From: Denitrobaculum sp965232285
GTDB lineage: Bacteria; Pseudomonadota; Alphaproteobacteria; Kiloniellales; Kiloniellaceae
Direction: 5' to 3'
DNA: 64,000 nucleotides
Assembly (NCBI GenBank): GCA_965232285.1
Contig: CBDDPL010000004.1
Location: forward strand, 1,054,001 to 1,118,000
Below the pieces are notes generated by a model. It was not told the DNA's origin. It was given only the letters and a program-made list of their open reading frames with translations, and did no database searches. Positions 7,929 through 17,070 of the stretch are shown here, one piece after another. The position numbers and the translations under genes were made by a program. Numbering within the stretch: the stretch's first letter is position 1; every line of letters starts with the position of its first letter.

Positions 7929-10430
7929 GTGTCTTTCTGGGGAATTGGGCGCATCACGGACAAACGAGAACAAGACTCTGCCGATGACACGCTTCGGCGA
8001 AGCGCCGCCGAACTGCGGTTGGTCATGAACAATGTACCGGCATTGATCGCTTATCTGGATGCTGATCTGCGCTACAAGGTGGTCAACCGCCGCTACGCAG
8101 AGATGCTGGGCACGACAGTGCAGCAGGTACTCAACAAGACGCCGGCGGATTTTCTCGATCCCGAGAGCTATGCACTGGCACGGCCCATGATGGATCGTGC
8201 TCTGGCCGGCGAAACAGTCACCTTCGAGCAGGAGTTTGCCTATCGGGACGGTCGCCGCCGTTGGATCTCGGTCACCTATGCTTCGGATAGCGCCGTATCG
8301 GATAGCGCCGTATCGGATAGCGCCGTATCGGATAGCGCCGTATCGGATAGCGCCGTATCGGATAGCGCTGTATCGGATACCGCTGCATCCGGTCGCGGTG
8401 GCGGCTTCTACGCCATGATGATCGACATTGACGACCTCAAAAGAACCGAAGGCGCGCTGCGGAGTAGTGAAGAGCGGTTTCGGGACATCGTGCTGGCGTC
8501 ATCAGACTGGTTTTGGGAAGTCGATGCCGAACTGGGGCTCTCCTACCTCTCCGAGCCGGCGGGCGAGGTCAGCGATCTGGAAATCGAAAAGCTGCGCGGC
8601 CGAAAACCCTGGGAGATTATTGAAAGCGGTGGTCAGGATGGCGAAGGGCTGGCGTTCCGCAGTCTTCTGGAAGCGCAGAAGCCCTTTCGCGATTTTCACG
8701 GGCGTTACGAAGGCGGCAGCGAAGGCCGCCTTCGTCACCTCTCGATCAGCGGCATTCCGATCTTTGATAAGGAGGGGCGGTTTAAGGGCTACCGCGGCAG
8801 CGCCCGGGATATCACGACCGAGATGGCGGCTATCGCCGAGAAGGAAGGGGCGCAGGATTTCTTCGGCAAGGTGCTGGAGATGTTCGCGATCAACTTTGTG
8901 ATCTATGACGCCGACGAGGTCACGATCTACCATAGTGACACCTTTCAGGCGGTCGCAAAGCGAAACGGCTGGAACTTCGAGGTCGGCGGCCGCTACGAGG
9001 ATCTCCTGCGCGAAGTGGCGCGGAACGGCTCTGCGCTGGCTGCCGAAGGGCGGCAGGAAGAATGGATCGCCGAGCGGCTGCGTGGTTTTCGTGCGCTCAA
9101 GGTCGGCGAGAAGGAAACCTCCTTCCGGGCCAAGTATCGTTGGCCAGATGACAGCGAGCACTGGATGGATATCCGCCGCGTCCGGACCGAAGAGGGATAC
9201 ACCCTTGCAGGCAATATCGAGATTACCGAACTGGTCAACCATGAAGAACAGCTTCGCCATGCCCAGAAGATGGAGGCGGTGGGGCAGTTGACCGGCGGCA
9301 TCGCCCATGACTTCAACAATATTCTGGCGGTGGTGCTCGGTAATCTCGATCTTGTCGCCGAGCGCGTGCAGGACCATCCAGAGTGCCAGGCGTTAGCTTC
9401 CAAGGCGGTCCGCGCGGCCGAGCGGGGGGCGCTTTTGACGCAGCGCCTTCTGGCCTTTTCCCGGAAACAGCCGCTGATGCCACGGCCGACCGACATCAAC
9501 CGCTTGATTGGCGGCATCGACGATCTCCTGCGCGGTGCCCTCGGCGAGCTGAGTCAGTTGGAATTCGTGCGGGCCGCCGGACTCTGGCGCTGTGAGGTCG
9601 ATCCCTCACAGGTCGAGAACGCCCTTTTGAACCTGGCGATCAACGCGCGCGATGCGATGCCTGACGGCGGAAAGCTGACCATCGAGACCGGCAACGCCTA
9701 CATCGATGACGAATATGCCGCGGCACAGCTAGAAGTCACCGCCGGACAGTACGTGATGATCGCCGTGACCGACACCGGCTGTGGTATGACGGACGAGATC
9801 AGCGCGCGCGTTTTCGAACCCTTTTTCACCACCAAGGAAGCCGGCCAGGGCAGTGGCCTGGGGCTCAGTATGGTCTACGGCTTCGTCAAGCAGTCGGGCG
9901 GCCATATCGCGGTCTACAGTGAGGTCGGCGAAGGCACGACCATCAAGATCTACCTGCCGCGCTCCTTGCTGGCGCATGAGGAAGACACGGAAACCACGTT
10001 CGATGTTGCGCAGCTAGCCGGTCAGGGGCAACGTGTTCTGGTGGTGGAGGACGATGCCATGGTGCGGGAACTGGCCTGCGACCTGTTGACGGAGCTGGGT
10101 TACCGGGTGTCCAAGGCTGAGGACGGACCGGCGGCCTTGCGGTTTCTGGAAGGCAACGAGGCCGTCGAGCTATTGCTGACCGACGCGGTCTTGCCGGGGG
10201 GCATGAACGGCCGCGAACTGGCTAATGCCGTTACGGCGGCCTGCCCGGATACAGCCGTGCTATTCATGTCGGGCTATACCGAGAACGCCATCATCCATCA
10301 TGGCCGTCTCGATCATGATGCCGTGCTGCTGCAGAAACCTTTCCGCAAAAAAGACCTGGCGTTAAAGGCGCATGAGGTGCTGAGTGCGAGGAGGCCGGGC
10401 GGCACCAACCCTGGGGAAAGTGAGCCATGA
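7929..10430 (+). CDS. Hybrid sensor histidine kinase (PAS x3, HisKA, HATPase, receiver), copy 2
   Basis: An 833-residue cytoplasmic hybrid kinase, paralogous to the copy at 5361 and intact from its GTG start. Domains: PAS1 about 30-165, interrupted by the SDSAV repeat (residues 119-153), PAS2 about 175-300, a third PAS-like region about 305-435, HisKA with His460 in GGIAHDFNN, HATPase (NARDAMPDGG, DTGCGM, GSGLGLSMVYGF) and a receiver with Asp752 in LLLTDAVLPGG. The stop overlaps the start of the response regulator at 10427, so kinase and regulator are co-translated. The internal receiver plus separate regulator suggests a multi-step phosphorelay, though no histidine phosphotransferase gene is visible nearby. 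Confidence 0.9.
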   Translation: MSFWGIGRITDKREQDSADDTLRRSAAELRLVMNNVPALIAYLDADLRYKVVNRRYAEMLGTTVQQVLNKTPADFLDPESYALARPMMDRALAGETVTFEQEFAYRDGRRRWISVTYASDSAVSDSAVSDSAVSDSAVSDSAVSDSAVSDTAASGRGGGFYAMMIDIDDLKRTEGALRSSEERFRDIVLASSDWFWEVDAELGLSYLSEPAGEVSDLEIEKLRGRKPWEIIESGGQDGEGLAFRSLLEAQKPFRDFHGRYEGGSEGRLRHLSISGIPIFDKEGRFKGYRGSARDITTEMAAIAEKEGAQDFFGKVLEMFAINFVIYDADEVTIYHSDTFQAVAKRNGWNFEVGGRYEDLLREVARNGSALAAEGRQEEWIAERLRGFRALKVGEKETSFRAKYRWPDDSEHWMDIRRVRTEEGYTLAGNIEITELVNHEEQLRHAQKMEAVGQLTGGIAHDFNNILAVVLGNLDLVAERVQDHPECQALASKAVRAAERGALLTQRLLAFSRKQPLMPRPTDINRLIGGIDDLLRGALGELSQLEFVRAAGLWRCEVDPSQVENALLNLAINARDAMPDGGKLTIETGNAYIDDEYAAAQLEVTAGQYVMIAVTDTGCGMTDEISARVFEPFFTTKEAGQGSGLGLSMVYGFVKQSGGHIAVYSEVGEGTTIKIYLPRSLLAHEEDTETTFDVAQLAGQGQRVLVVEDDAMVRELACDLLTELGYRVSKAEDGPAALRFLEGNEAVELLLTDAVLPGGMNGRELANAVTAACPDTAVLFMSGYTENAIIHHGRLDHDAVLLQKPFRKKDLALKAHEVLSARRPGGTNPGESEP
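8283..8387 (+). repeat. In-frame 15-bp minisatellite, 7 copies
   Basis: The unit tcggatagcgccgta is repeated seven times without gaps; the last two copies carry substitutions. Each unit encodes SDSAV, giving 35 residues between the PAS1 core and its final strand. The paralogous kinase has unrelated text at this point (around VATRQPLAGEGDF), so the repeat expanded after the duplication. The 15-bp unit keeps frame whatever the copy number. Confidence 0.97.
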
Positions 10431-10825
10431 CACAGCGGCGATTGCTTATTCTCGATGACGAACCGGAATTCTGCGAGTATGTGTCCAACGTGGCCGAAGA
10501 GGAAGGCTATCTCGTCGAGACACTCCAGGATCCGCGCCGGTTCCAGGCGCTGTTCGAGGTTTTTAAGCCCGATCTGATCGTTCTGGACCTGGTCATGCCG
10601 GATATGGACGGTATCGAGGTCGTCCGCCTGCTTGCGGCGCAGGATCATCCCGTCCATGTCGTGCTGGCCACCGGCTATGATCCGCGCTACGCGCTCATGG
10701 CCGATAAGCTGGCCATGAGCCGTTCGGAGCATGTCAGGATCAGTCCGGTGGCGAAACCGCTGCGGCTCCCGACCCTGCGCCGCATTCTGCGCAACCCGGA
10801 AAGCTTCGACGCGAAAGCCGAGTAA
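10427..10825 (+). CDS. Single-domain response regulator
   Basis: A 132-residue stand-alone receiver. The acidic pocket is LDDEPEF at residues 9-15, the phospho-acceptor is Asp54 in LIVLDLVMPDMDG, a Thr in VVLATGYD near 80 and the conserved Lys in SPVAKPL near 109 complete the site. There is no output domain, so it probably works as a phosphorelay intermediate or acts on a protein partner. It overlaps the end of the kinase at 7929 by 4 bases (ATGA). An almost destroyed paralogue lies at 7710. Confidence 0.9.
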   Translation: MTQRRLLILDDEPEFCEYVSNVAEEEGYLVETLQDPRRFQALFEVFKPDLIVLDLVMPDMDGIEVVRLLAAQDHPVHVVLATGYDPRYALMADKLAMSRSEHVRISPVAKPLRLPTLRRILRNPESFDAKAE

Positions 10826-10838
10826 CAGTCTTTAGAAG

Positions 10839-11849
10839 TTAGAAGCCCTCCAGCACGATTTTGCCCTTTGCCGTGCCGGCCTCGATCATGCCGTGGGCCT
10901 TGCGCAGGTTCGCTGCATTGATCGGGCTTAGCACCTCCGCGAGAGTCGTGCGGATATGACCGGCATCGATCTCATCGGCGACATGGTTGAGCAGCCGGTG
11001 TTGTTCGATCATGTCCGGGGTCTGGTGCATGGCCCGGGCGAACATGAATTCCCAATGCAGGCTGGCGGCCTTTGTCTTCATGCCGGCCATGGGCATGGGG
11101 AGATCGGTATCGTCGATGGTTACGATGCCGCCCTGGGGCCGGATCAGCTCGACCGTTTCCTCCCAGTGGCGCATATCGTTGAAGATCGCGATGTGATCAA
11201 CGTGCTGGAAGCCGAGCGCCCGGATCTGGGGAACCATGGCTTCGCGGTGGCTGACCACATGGTCCGCGCCGAGCTCCTTCACCCAGGCGATGGTCTCCGG
11301 CCGCGAGGCTGTGGCGATGACCGTCAGGCCCGCGCGCTTGGCCAGTTGGATACCGATCGAACCGACGCCGCCGGCGCCGCCGATCAGCAGGATCGACTGT
11401 CCCTTGTCCGCGCCGTCCCGGTCGATGCCCAGACGATCGAAGAAGGATTCGTAGGCCGTGATCGCGGTCAGCGGCAGGGCCGCGGCCTCGGCATGGCTCA
11501 GGCTATTTGGCTTTCGTCCGACGATGCGTTCGTCGACCAGTTGGAACTCCGCATTGGTTCCAGGACGGGTGATGTCGCCGGCGTAATAGACCTCGTCACC
11601 GGCTTTGAAAAGCGTGACCTCCGGGCCGACCGCTTCGACCACGCCGCTTGCGTCCCAGCCGAGCACGCGGGGGCTTTCCTCGACCTGATCCTTGGGCGCG
11701 CGCACTTTGGTGTCGACGGGATTGACGGCGATGGCCTTTACGGCGACCAGAATGTCCCGGCCCTCGGGGACCGGTTTCGGCAGTTCCGCATCGATGAAGG
11801 ACTCGGGGTCTTCGATCGGCAGATAGCGGGTCAGGGCAACGGCTTTCAT
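10839..11849 (-). CDS. Zinc-type alcohol dehydrogenase-like / quinone oxidoreductase family protein
   Basis: A 336-residue medium-chain dehydrogenase/reductase. An N-terminal GroES-like domain (VAVKAIAVNPVDTKVR near 35, LGWDASGVVEAVG near 65) is followed by a Rossmann NAD(P)H-binding domain with ILLIGGAGGVGSIGIQLAK near 155. No cysteine cluster for structural zinc and no catalytic zinc ligand set is evident, so it is closer to the quinone reductase-like branch that many genomes label zinc-binding alcohol dehydrogenase. It diverges from a LysR regulator at 11991, which probably controls it. The substrate is not predictable. Confidence 0.85.
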   Translation of the reverse strand: MKAVALTRYLPIEDPESFIDAELPKPVPEGRDILVAVKAIAVNPVDTKVRAPKDQVEESPRVLGWDASGVVEAVGPEVTLFKAGDEVYYAGDITRPGTNAEFQLVDERIVGRKPNSLSHAEAAALPLTAITAYESFFDRLGIDRDGADKGQSILLIGGAGGVGSIGIQLAKRAGLTVIATASRPETIAWVKELGADHVVSHREAMVPQIRALGFQHVDHIAIFNDMRHWEETVELIRPQGGIVTIDDTDLPMPMAGMKTKAASLHWEFMFARAMHQTPDMIEQHRLLNHVADEIDAGHIRTTLAEVLSPINAANLRKAHGMIEAGTAKGKIVLEGF

Positions 11850-11990
11850 GATTTTCTCCTCTGTCTGGAAGCGAGCCCTCTGATTGAGCTGCCCGGTTCC
11901 TCAGCATCTCGTCTCCCGGCAAATCTATGTCTTGCGGAAAAAAGAGATAATTGAGAGAAATCAGGAAAGATAATTTGGAAACTCCGAACA

Positions 11991-12896
11991 ATGGATCGTC
12001 TCGAGACCCTCGCGCTGTTTCAGCGGATCGTGGAAAAGGGTGGGCTGGCGGCCGCTGGACGTGACTTCGGTCTTTCGCCCGCGGCCGTAACCGAGCGGCT
12101 GGCGGCTCTGGAAGCGCACTACGGCGCGCGGCTGCTGAACCGCACCACGCGTGCAATCAGTCTGACCGACGAAGGCCGGCTGTTGCTGGAGGGGGCGCGG
12201 GACCTGATCAACGAAGCCAAGGACCTGGAGGCCCGGGTGCGCCTGGGAGTCGAGCAGCTTTCCGGTCCGGTCCGGATCAGCGCGCCCTTCGATCTCGGCC
12301 GTCATCGGGTGGCGCGCATACTGGATTCCTTCATGGCGCTGCACCCGGAGATCACTGTTGAACTGCTGCTGAGCGACGGCTACGTCGATCTTGTGGGACA
12401 GGGCTTCGATCTGGGCGTGCGCTTCGGCGTGTTGAAGGACTCGTCTCTCAAGGTGCGCAAGCTTGGGCCGACGCGCCGTCTGGTCTGCGCGTCGCCCGAT
12501 TACCTCGCGCGCCACGGCGCGCCGCAGCATCCCGAGGATCTGGCGCAGCACAACTGCCTGCTCATGCGCTTCGGCGAAACCATTGATCAGGAATGGCCCT
12601 TCATGATTGACGGCAAGCGCCGGACCTTCTTCGTGCGCGGCAACCGCCTGGCCAACGACGGCGAACTGGTGCGCCGCTGGTGCTGCGAAGGGCATGGTGT
12701 GGCGCTGAAGGCCGACTGGGATATTCGCGAGGATCTCGCGGCCGGACGGGTGATCGAACTGCTTGCGCCCTTCGAGGCGGCGCAGAGTCCACTCCACGTC
12801 ATCTATCCCGGCGGCCGGAAGCTGCCGCACCGCGTGCGGGCGCTGATCGATTTCCTGGTCGAGCGCTTCGCCGCCGAGCAGACCCCTCAGACCTGA
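11991..12896 (+). CDS. LysR-family transcriptional regulator
   Basis: A 301-residue LysR-type regulator. The N-terminal helix-turn-helix is MDRLETLALFQRIVEKGGLAAAGR followed by SPAAVTERLAALE, residues 1-60, and the effector-binding domain fills the rest (VRISAPFDLGRH near 88). It diverges from the oxidoreductase at 10839 over a 141-bp A+T-rich gap, the classic LysR arrangement, and is followed by an alpha/beta hydrolase on the same strand that may be co-transcribed. Confidence 0.9.
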   Translation: MDRLETLALFQRIVEKGGLAAAGRDFGLSPAAVTERLAALEAHYGARLLNRTTRAISLTDEGRLLLEGARDLINEAKDLEARVRLGVEQLSGPVRISAPFDLGRHRVARILDSFMALHPEITVELLLSDGYVDLVGQGFDLGVRFGVLKDSSLKVRKLGPTRRLVCASPDYLARHGAPQHPEDLAQHNCLLMRFGETIDQEWPFMIDGKRRTFFVRGNRLANDGELVRRWCCEGHGVALKADWDIREDLAAGRVIELLAPFEAAQSPLHVIYPGGRKLPHRVRALIDFLVERFAAEQTPQT

Positions 12897-12937
12897 AGCG
12901 GTTGATCGCGCGACAGCGCTCCAGCATGATTTAGCTC

Positions 12938-13744
12938 ATGACGACCCTCGACGGCAGGCAGATCGATTTTCAGGTGAGCGGGGCGGGTCCTGCGGTTCTT
13001 TTCATTCCGGGCTCCTTCAGCACGCCGGCGGCCTGGCGTCCGATCCAGAAGCTCTTGCCTCGGCGATATCGTATGGCCGCCACCAGTCTCTGCGGATACG
13101 GCGCGACCGGGGAAAGCCGCAGCCTCGAAGACTACGACCTGGCCCATGAAATCCGGGTGATCGAAGCGGTCGCGGAAGAGGTCGGACAGCCGCTGCACCT
13201 GGTGGGGCATTCCTTCGGCGGCACCATCGCGCTGGCGAGCGCTCTGGCCGGCAGGATCGAAGTCTTGAGTATCGCCGTCTTTGAAGCCAACCCGCTGGAA
13301 CTGATCCGGGAAGAGGGCGGGCAGGCGGCCTATGACGAAGTCCGTCGCATGAGTGAAGCCTTCGAGGCCGCTTATCATGCCGGCGAGCTGGATGCGGCAG
13401 GACGCATCATCGATTTCTGGGGCGGGGAGGGAGTCTTCGCTGCCATGCCGGAGCCTGTCCGCGACTACTGCCGGAAGACCGCCTATGCCAACGTTCTGGA
13501 CTGGCACTCGGCCTTCGCCTTCCACGCCGGCAAGCAGGACTACGCGAAGCTGGAAATCCCGGTCCTGCTGGTGCGCGGCAGCGAGGCCTGCCCGGCCATG
13601 GTTCACATCACCGATGCGCTGGAAGAGGCTCTGCCGAGGGTCCAACCCGCCGTCGTAGCGGGGGCGAACCATTTCCTGATCACTAGCCACGCGGAAGACT
13701 GCGCAAGGCTGCTCTCGGCGTTTCTGGAAGAGGTGGCGACGTAA
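12938..13744 (+). CDS. Alpha/beta hydrolase
   Basis: A 268-residue alpha/beta-hydrolase fold protein. The oxyanion-hole region is FIPGSFSTPAAW near residue 25, the nucleophile elbow is GHSFGG with Ser92, and the catalytic His is probably in the late GANHFLITSH segment near 247. There is no signal peptide, so it should be cytoplasmic. It starts 41 bases after the LysR gene. Esterase, lactonase or dehalogenase activity cannot be distinguished. Confidence 0.85.
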   Translation: MTTLDGRQIDFQVSGAGPAVLFIPGSFSTPAAWRPIQKLLPRRYRMAATSLCGYGATGESRSLEDYDLAHEIRVIEAVAEEVGQPLHLVGHSFGGTIALASALAGRIEVLSIAVFEANPLELIREEGGQAAYDEVRRMSEAFEAAYHAGELDAAGRIIDFWGGEGVFAAMPEPVRDYCRKTAYANVLDWHSAFAFHAGKQDYAKLEIPVLLVRGSEACPAMVHITDALEEALPRVQPAVVAGANHFLITSHAEDCARLLSAFLEEVAT

Positions 13745-13765
13745 AATTTGTTGGGCCGGGTCAGT

Positions 13766-14719
13766 CTAATTCAGCAACTCCACTTGCCGCTCTTTTCCAT
13801 TCGAGAGAATGAGGGATAAACGCCCCACCAGGTTTTCTCTCGGGATAAAGCCTGTCGTCCGGCTGTCGCGACTGTTGTCGCGATTGTCGCCCATTGCGAA
13901 GTAATGTCCTTCCGGGATCTCGTAAGGACGCGTGTTGTCGAGAAAGCCGTTATCGCTGGCTTCGAGGATGGGGTAGCTGACACCGCCTGGCAGTTCCTCG
14001 ATGTAACGCTGCAGCTTCTGTCCGCGGAAGTCGACATCTTCATCTTCCGGTGCGTTTGTTACCTCCCGCCGCGCGACCGCCTGATCGTTGATGTGCAGGA
14101 TGCCGCCGAGCACTTGGATGCGGTCGCCCGGCAGCCCAATAATGCGCTTGATGTAATCTGTTCGGTTATCGCGCGGACTCTTAAAAACGACAATGTCACC
14201 GCGGGCGGGCTCATTTCCAAATGACGGCAGCGGAAACAGTCCTAGGCTGAAAGGGAGCGTCCGCGGTGAATAGCCGTAAGCGTATTTAGAGACGAAAACC
14301 ATGTCGCCGACCTGGAGCGCGGGCTTCATGGAACCGGAGGGCAGGTCGAAGGGCTCCCATAGGAACCAGCGGGTCGTGGATGAGATGGCCAAGGGTAGAA
14401 GGACGGCCAAAACGATTACGCAGTACCAGCGCGAAAACCAGGCACCAGGTCTTCTGCCATCAAGCCGACGGGCGATAATCAGGCTATGTAGAAATCCGAA
14501 CAGATGGACTGCAATGAAGCCGGTCCACATGGCTGTTACAAAAGTCAAGTTCAGAGAGAGGTAGTGGACCGCGAACATACCTGCTGTCGCCGCCGAGACA
14601 GACAGCAGGTAGTAGCAGATAGCAAGCCGACCTCTTCCGAGATAGAGCATCGATACAGTGGGGCCGGGAAGGGCGATGAGAGCCGTTGCCCAGGGTTTTC
14701 TGTCTCGGAAGGCCGACAT
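13766..14719 (-). CDS. lepB: Signal peptidase I
   Basis: A 317-residue type I leader peptidase, which cleaves signal peptides on the outer face of the inner membrane. The catalytic Ser130 is in LPSGSMKP and the general-base Lys191 in YIKRIIGLPGD; box E is MGDNRDNSRDSR near 275. The N-terminal 125 residues hold three or four hydrophobic segments, longer than the usual one or two anchors, so this is an unusually membrane-rich variant. Many exported proteins are encoded around it, but it is not in an operon with them, and a housekeeping lepB may exist elsewhere. Confidence 0.92.
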   Translation of the reverse strand: MSAFRDRKPWATALIALPGPTVSMLYLGRGRLAICYYLLSVSAATAGMFAVHYLSLNLTFVTAMWTGFIAVHLFGFLHSLIIARRLDGRRPGAWFSRWYCVIVLAVLLPLAISSTTRWFLWEPFDLPSGSMKPALQVGDMVFVSKYAYGYSPRTLPFSLGLFPLPSFGNEPARGDIVVFKSPRDNRTDYIKRIIGLPGDRIQVLGGILHINDQAVARREVTNAPEDEDVDFRGQKLQRYIEELPGGVSYPILEASDNGFLDNTRPYEIPEGHYFAMGDNRDNSRDSRTTGFIPRENLVGRLSLILSNGKERQVELLN

Positions 14720-14838
14720 GGTTGGAGGGGAACTCGCAGCTTTATGACGTTTTCTGCCGCGAAGTTTTCGCGCAGCCGCAAGTTATAGATGCGGCCTGTG
14801 CGCCGCAACTCTCATGCGTTCAGTGACCGCCGTAGGGT

Positions 14839-14868
14839 GACATCCTCTCCCACATGGAAGAGGATGTC
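14839..14868 (-). terminator. Hairpin downstream of the exported beta-propeller gene
   Basis: A 10-bp perfect stem (gacatcctct, 14839-14848, with agaggatgtc, 14859-14868) and 10-base loop lies 13 bases after the minus-strand stop at 14881. No T-run follows, so it may be a weak terminator or an RNA-protecting end. Confidence 0.5.
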
Positions 14869-14880
14869 GTGCCGCCGTTG

Positions 14881-15972
14881 TCACCGCCCTGATGCACCCT
14901 CTGCAAGGGCGTCGAAGCGCATGATCTTGAACTCGCCCTTGGTGGCGTCTTCGCCGCCGTTCAGGACCGGCGAGCGGTGCAGTTCGTTGATCGTCACATA
15001 GACCTTGCCGTCGGGACCGAAGGCGAAGCCGTCCGGCCAGGACATCTCGTCCTTTTTGTAGAGCACCTCATAGCTGCCGCCCGGACGCACCACGCCGACC
15101 GCGTCGTCGGTGATCGAGGTGATGTAGACATTGCCGCCGCCGTCGACGGTGGAGCCATCGGAGATCGGTTTGTCGCCGTAGCGTTCCACCCGCGCTTCCA
15201 GTTCCGCCGCGCTTAGGCTTTCGTCCAGCAGGTCACGGGTTCGCACCCGGTACATGGCCGTTGCCGACATGGGCGCGAAGTAGACCCAGTTGTTTGACGG
15301 ATCGATGGAAATCGGATTGGCGCCGATGCGTGCCGGCGCGCCACCGAGCGAGATCACCCGGCCGTCGATTACCATGTCGATATCTTCCGGCGTGGTGAAG
15401 GGCGACCCCTCCAGAACACGGCGCGCGCGGCCGCTCTTCAAGTCGACCACGATCAGCGCGCTGTTCTCCGCCGAGGCCGTGTCGGTGATGTAGACTGCCT
15501 CATGCGACCGGTCCACGGCCAGGTCGTTCAGGAAGGTGTTTGCCGGCGTGACCGGTGCGGTCAGGTAGATAATCCGGTGCAACTGCTCGCTCCGGGTGTT
15601 CCAGGCGACCAGCCGCCCGGCCTGGCCCTCGCCGGCGCCGTCCAGCATCCAGAGGATGCCTTCCCGGTCCACGCGCAGACCCAGCACACCCTTCAGTCCC
15701 GGCCCGTCGCCCTGCGGCGCGTTCGCCCAGGCTTCGTTGGGATAGGGCGTGACCGATCCGTCTTTCTTGACCTCAACCACGCGCAGGGCCTTGCCGTAGA
15801 ACTCGTGCACGCTCATGAACATCCGCCCGTCCGGCCCGATGGCGAGGTTCCCCGGTGGCATTTCCGGCCCGAAGGAAAAGAGGGTCTCGATCTCCGCCTT
15901 GGCCGGCGAAGACAGGAGGGGAAGGGCGCCGAGACCCACGGCGGCCAGCGTGGCGGCAAAGAGGCGTTTCAT
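14881..15972 (-). CDS. Exported beta-propeller protein, major royal jelly / yellow-related family
   Basis: A 363-residue secreted protein: signal peptide at residues 1-26 (ending PAKAE), then a propeller of the bacterial MRJP/L-dopachrome-tautomerase-related type. Characteristic blade motifs are GPDGRMFMSVHEFYG near 48, GLRVDREGILWMLDGA near 100, and FLNDLAVDRSHEAVYITDTA near 147. Enzymatic function in bacteria is unclear; a lactonase or sugar-binding role is possible. It diverges from a LysR regulator at 16094, the same arrangement as the second exported propeller at 35623. Confidence 0.82.
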   Translation of the reverse strand: MKRLFAATLAAVGLGALPLLSSPAKAEIETLFSFGPEMPPGNLAIGPDGRMFMSVHEFYGKALRVVEVKKDGSVTPYPNEAWANAPQGDGPGLKGVLGLRVDREGILWMLDGAGEGQAGRLVAWNTRSEQLHRIIYLTAPVTPANTFLNDLAVDRSHEAVYITDTASAENSALIVVDLKSGRARRVLEGSPFTTPEDIDMVIDGRVISLGGAPARIGANPISIDPSNNWVYFAPMSATAMYRVRTRDLLDESLSAAELEARVERYGDKPISDGSTVDGGGNVYITSITDDAVGVVRPGGSYEVLYKKDEMSWPDGFAFGPDGKVYVTINELHRSPVLNGGEDATKGEFKIMRFDALAEGASGR

Positions 15973-16093
15973 GGAAGTCTCCCAGTTTGTTTTGAGGGGT
16001 TTGTTATGCGGGAGATAATCTGGTGAGTTGAAATTATCGAATCAATTGGGCAAATTCCGAAAGGTTCATTCGAAGTATTCGAATTATGGTTTG

Positions 16094-16990
16094 ATGTACG
16101 GCATAACCGATCTCGAAGCCTTTGTGGAAATCGTCGAGCGCGGTGGCGTCACGGCGGCGGCTGAGAGTCTAGGGCTATCGCCCGCCACGGTGAGCCACCG
16201 TCTCACCAAGCTGGAGCGCCACCTGGGAGCGCAGCTCTTCTATCGCGACAGCCGGCACTTCCGTCCCTCGCCGGAGGGCGAAGCTTTCTACGGCCGGATC
16301 ACGCCGTTGCTCGAGTCTTTGCGCGATGCAGAGCAGGCGGTCGCGGCGGAAGATGCGCCCCTGAGCGGACGGCTGCGCGTGACCCTGCCGCCCTGGATCC
16401 TGGCGAAGTACGTCCTGCCGAACTTCGCGCGCTTCGCCGAGCGGCATCCCGACTTGAAGAGCGATTTCCTCGCGACCGACCGCTTCGTCAATCTGCAGGA
16501 GGAGGGGCTGGATGCGGCGATCCGGGTTGGCCAACTGGAGGACAGCAGCCTGCGTGCCCTGAAGATCGCCGACAACCGGCGCGTCCTCTGTGCGTCGCCG
16601 GCCTATCTGGCGCGACATGGCCGCCCGGCCCGGCCCGAGGATCTGAGCACGCATCTCTGGGTCTGCCTGCCCTGGCAGACCCAGTGGCGGGTCCGTATGA
16701 GCGACGGCAGTCACAAGAACATCTCCGGCCGCCGGCAGATCACCCTTTCCAACTCCGACAGCCTGACCGAGGCGGCTCTGAACGGCCTCGGCATCACCAT
16801 CAAATCGCGCCTGGCGATCGCCGGGGAACTTGCCTCCGGCCGATTGGAAGCGCTTCTGCCCGAGGTGCTGGAGGATAGCGAGGCGCCGGTCTGGCTGTTG
16901 CGGGCGCCTCAGGGGGCGCGCTCGCGCAAGATCGGTGCCTTTTACGATTTCATGGCGGAGGTCTTCGCAGCGGCCGCGTCTATGAGATAG
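16094..16990 (+). CDS. LysR-family transcriptional regulator
   Basis: About 298 residues. I start at ATG 16094 (MYGITDLEAFVEIVERGGV), which matches the normal LysR N-terminus; an in-frame TTG at 16028 would add an unusual 22-residue leader. The helix-turn-helix spans residues 1-60 (AAAESLGLSPATVSHRLTKLE) and the effector domain begins near 90 (RLRVTLPPWIL). Divergent to the exported propeller gene at 14881, its likely target. Resembles the GcvA/AaeR-like branch. Confidence 0.87.
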   Translation: MYGITDLEAFVEIVERGGVTAAAESLGLSPATVSHRLTKLERHLGAQLFYRDSRHFRPSPEGEAFYGRITPLLESLRDAEQAVAAEDAPLSGRLRVTLPPWILAKYVLPNFARFAERHPDLKSDFLATDRFVNLQEEGLDAAIRVGQLEDSSLRALKIADNRRVLCASPAYLARHGRPARPEDLSTHLWVCLPWQTQWRVRMSDGSHKNISGRRQITLSNSDSLTEAALNGLGITIKSRLAIAGELASGRLEALLPEVLEDSEAPVWLLRAPQGARSRKIGAFYDFMAEVFAAAASMR

Positions 16991-17070
16991 CATCGGCGCC
17001 AGGCTGCGGGCGAAGTTTTAAAAGCATGCAAGCTTCGCCGGGTGGATAATACGAGGGGAGATTAAGGGAC

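Noticed and set aside
8283..8387. CRISPR array
   Set aside because: Repeats are contiguous 15-mers without spacers and lie in frame within a coding region.
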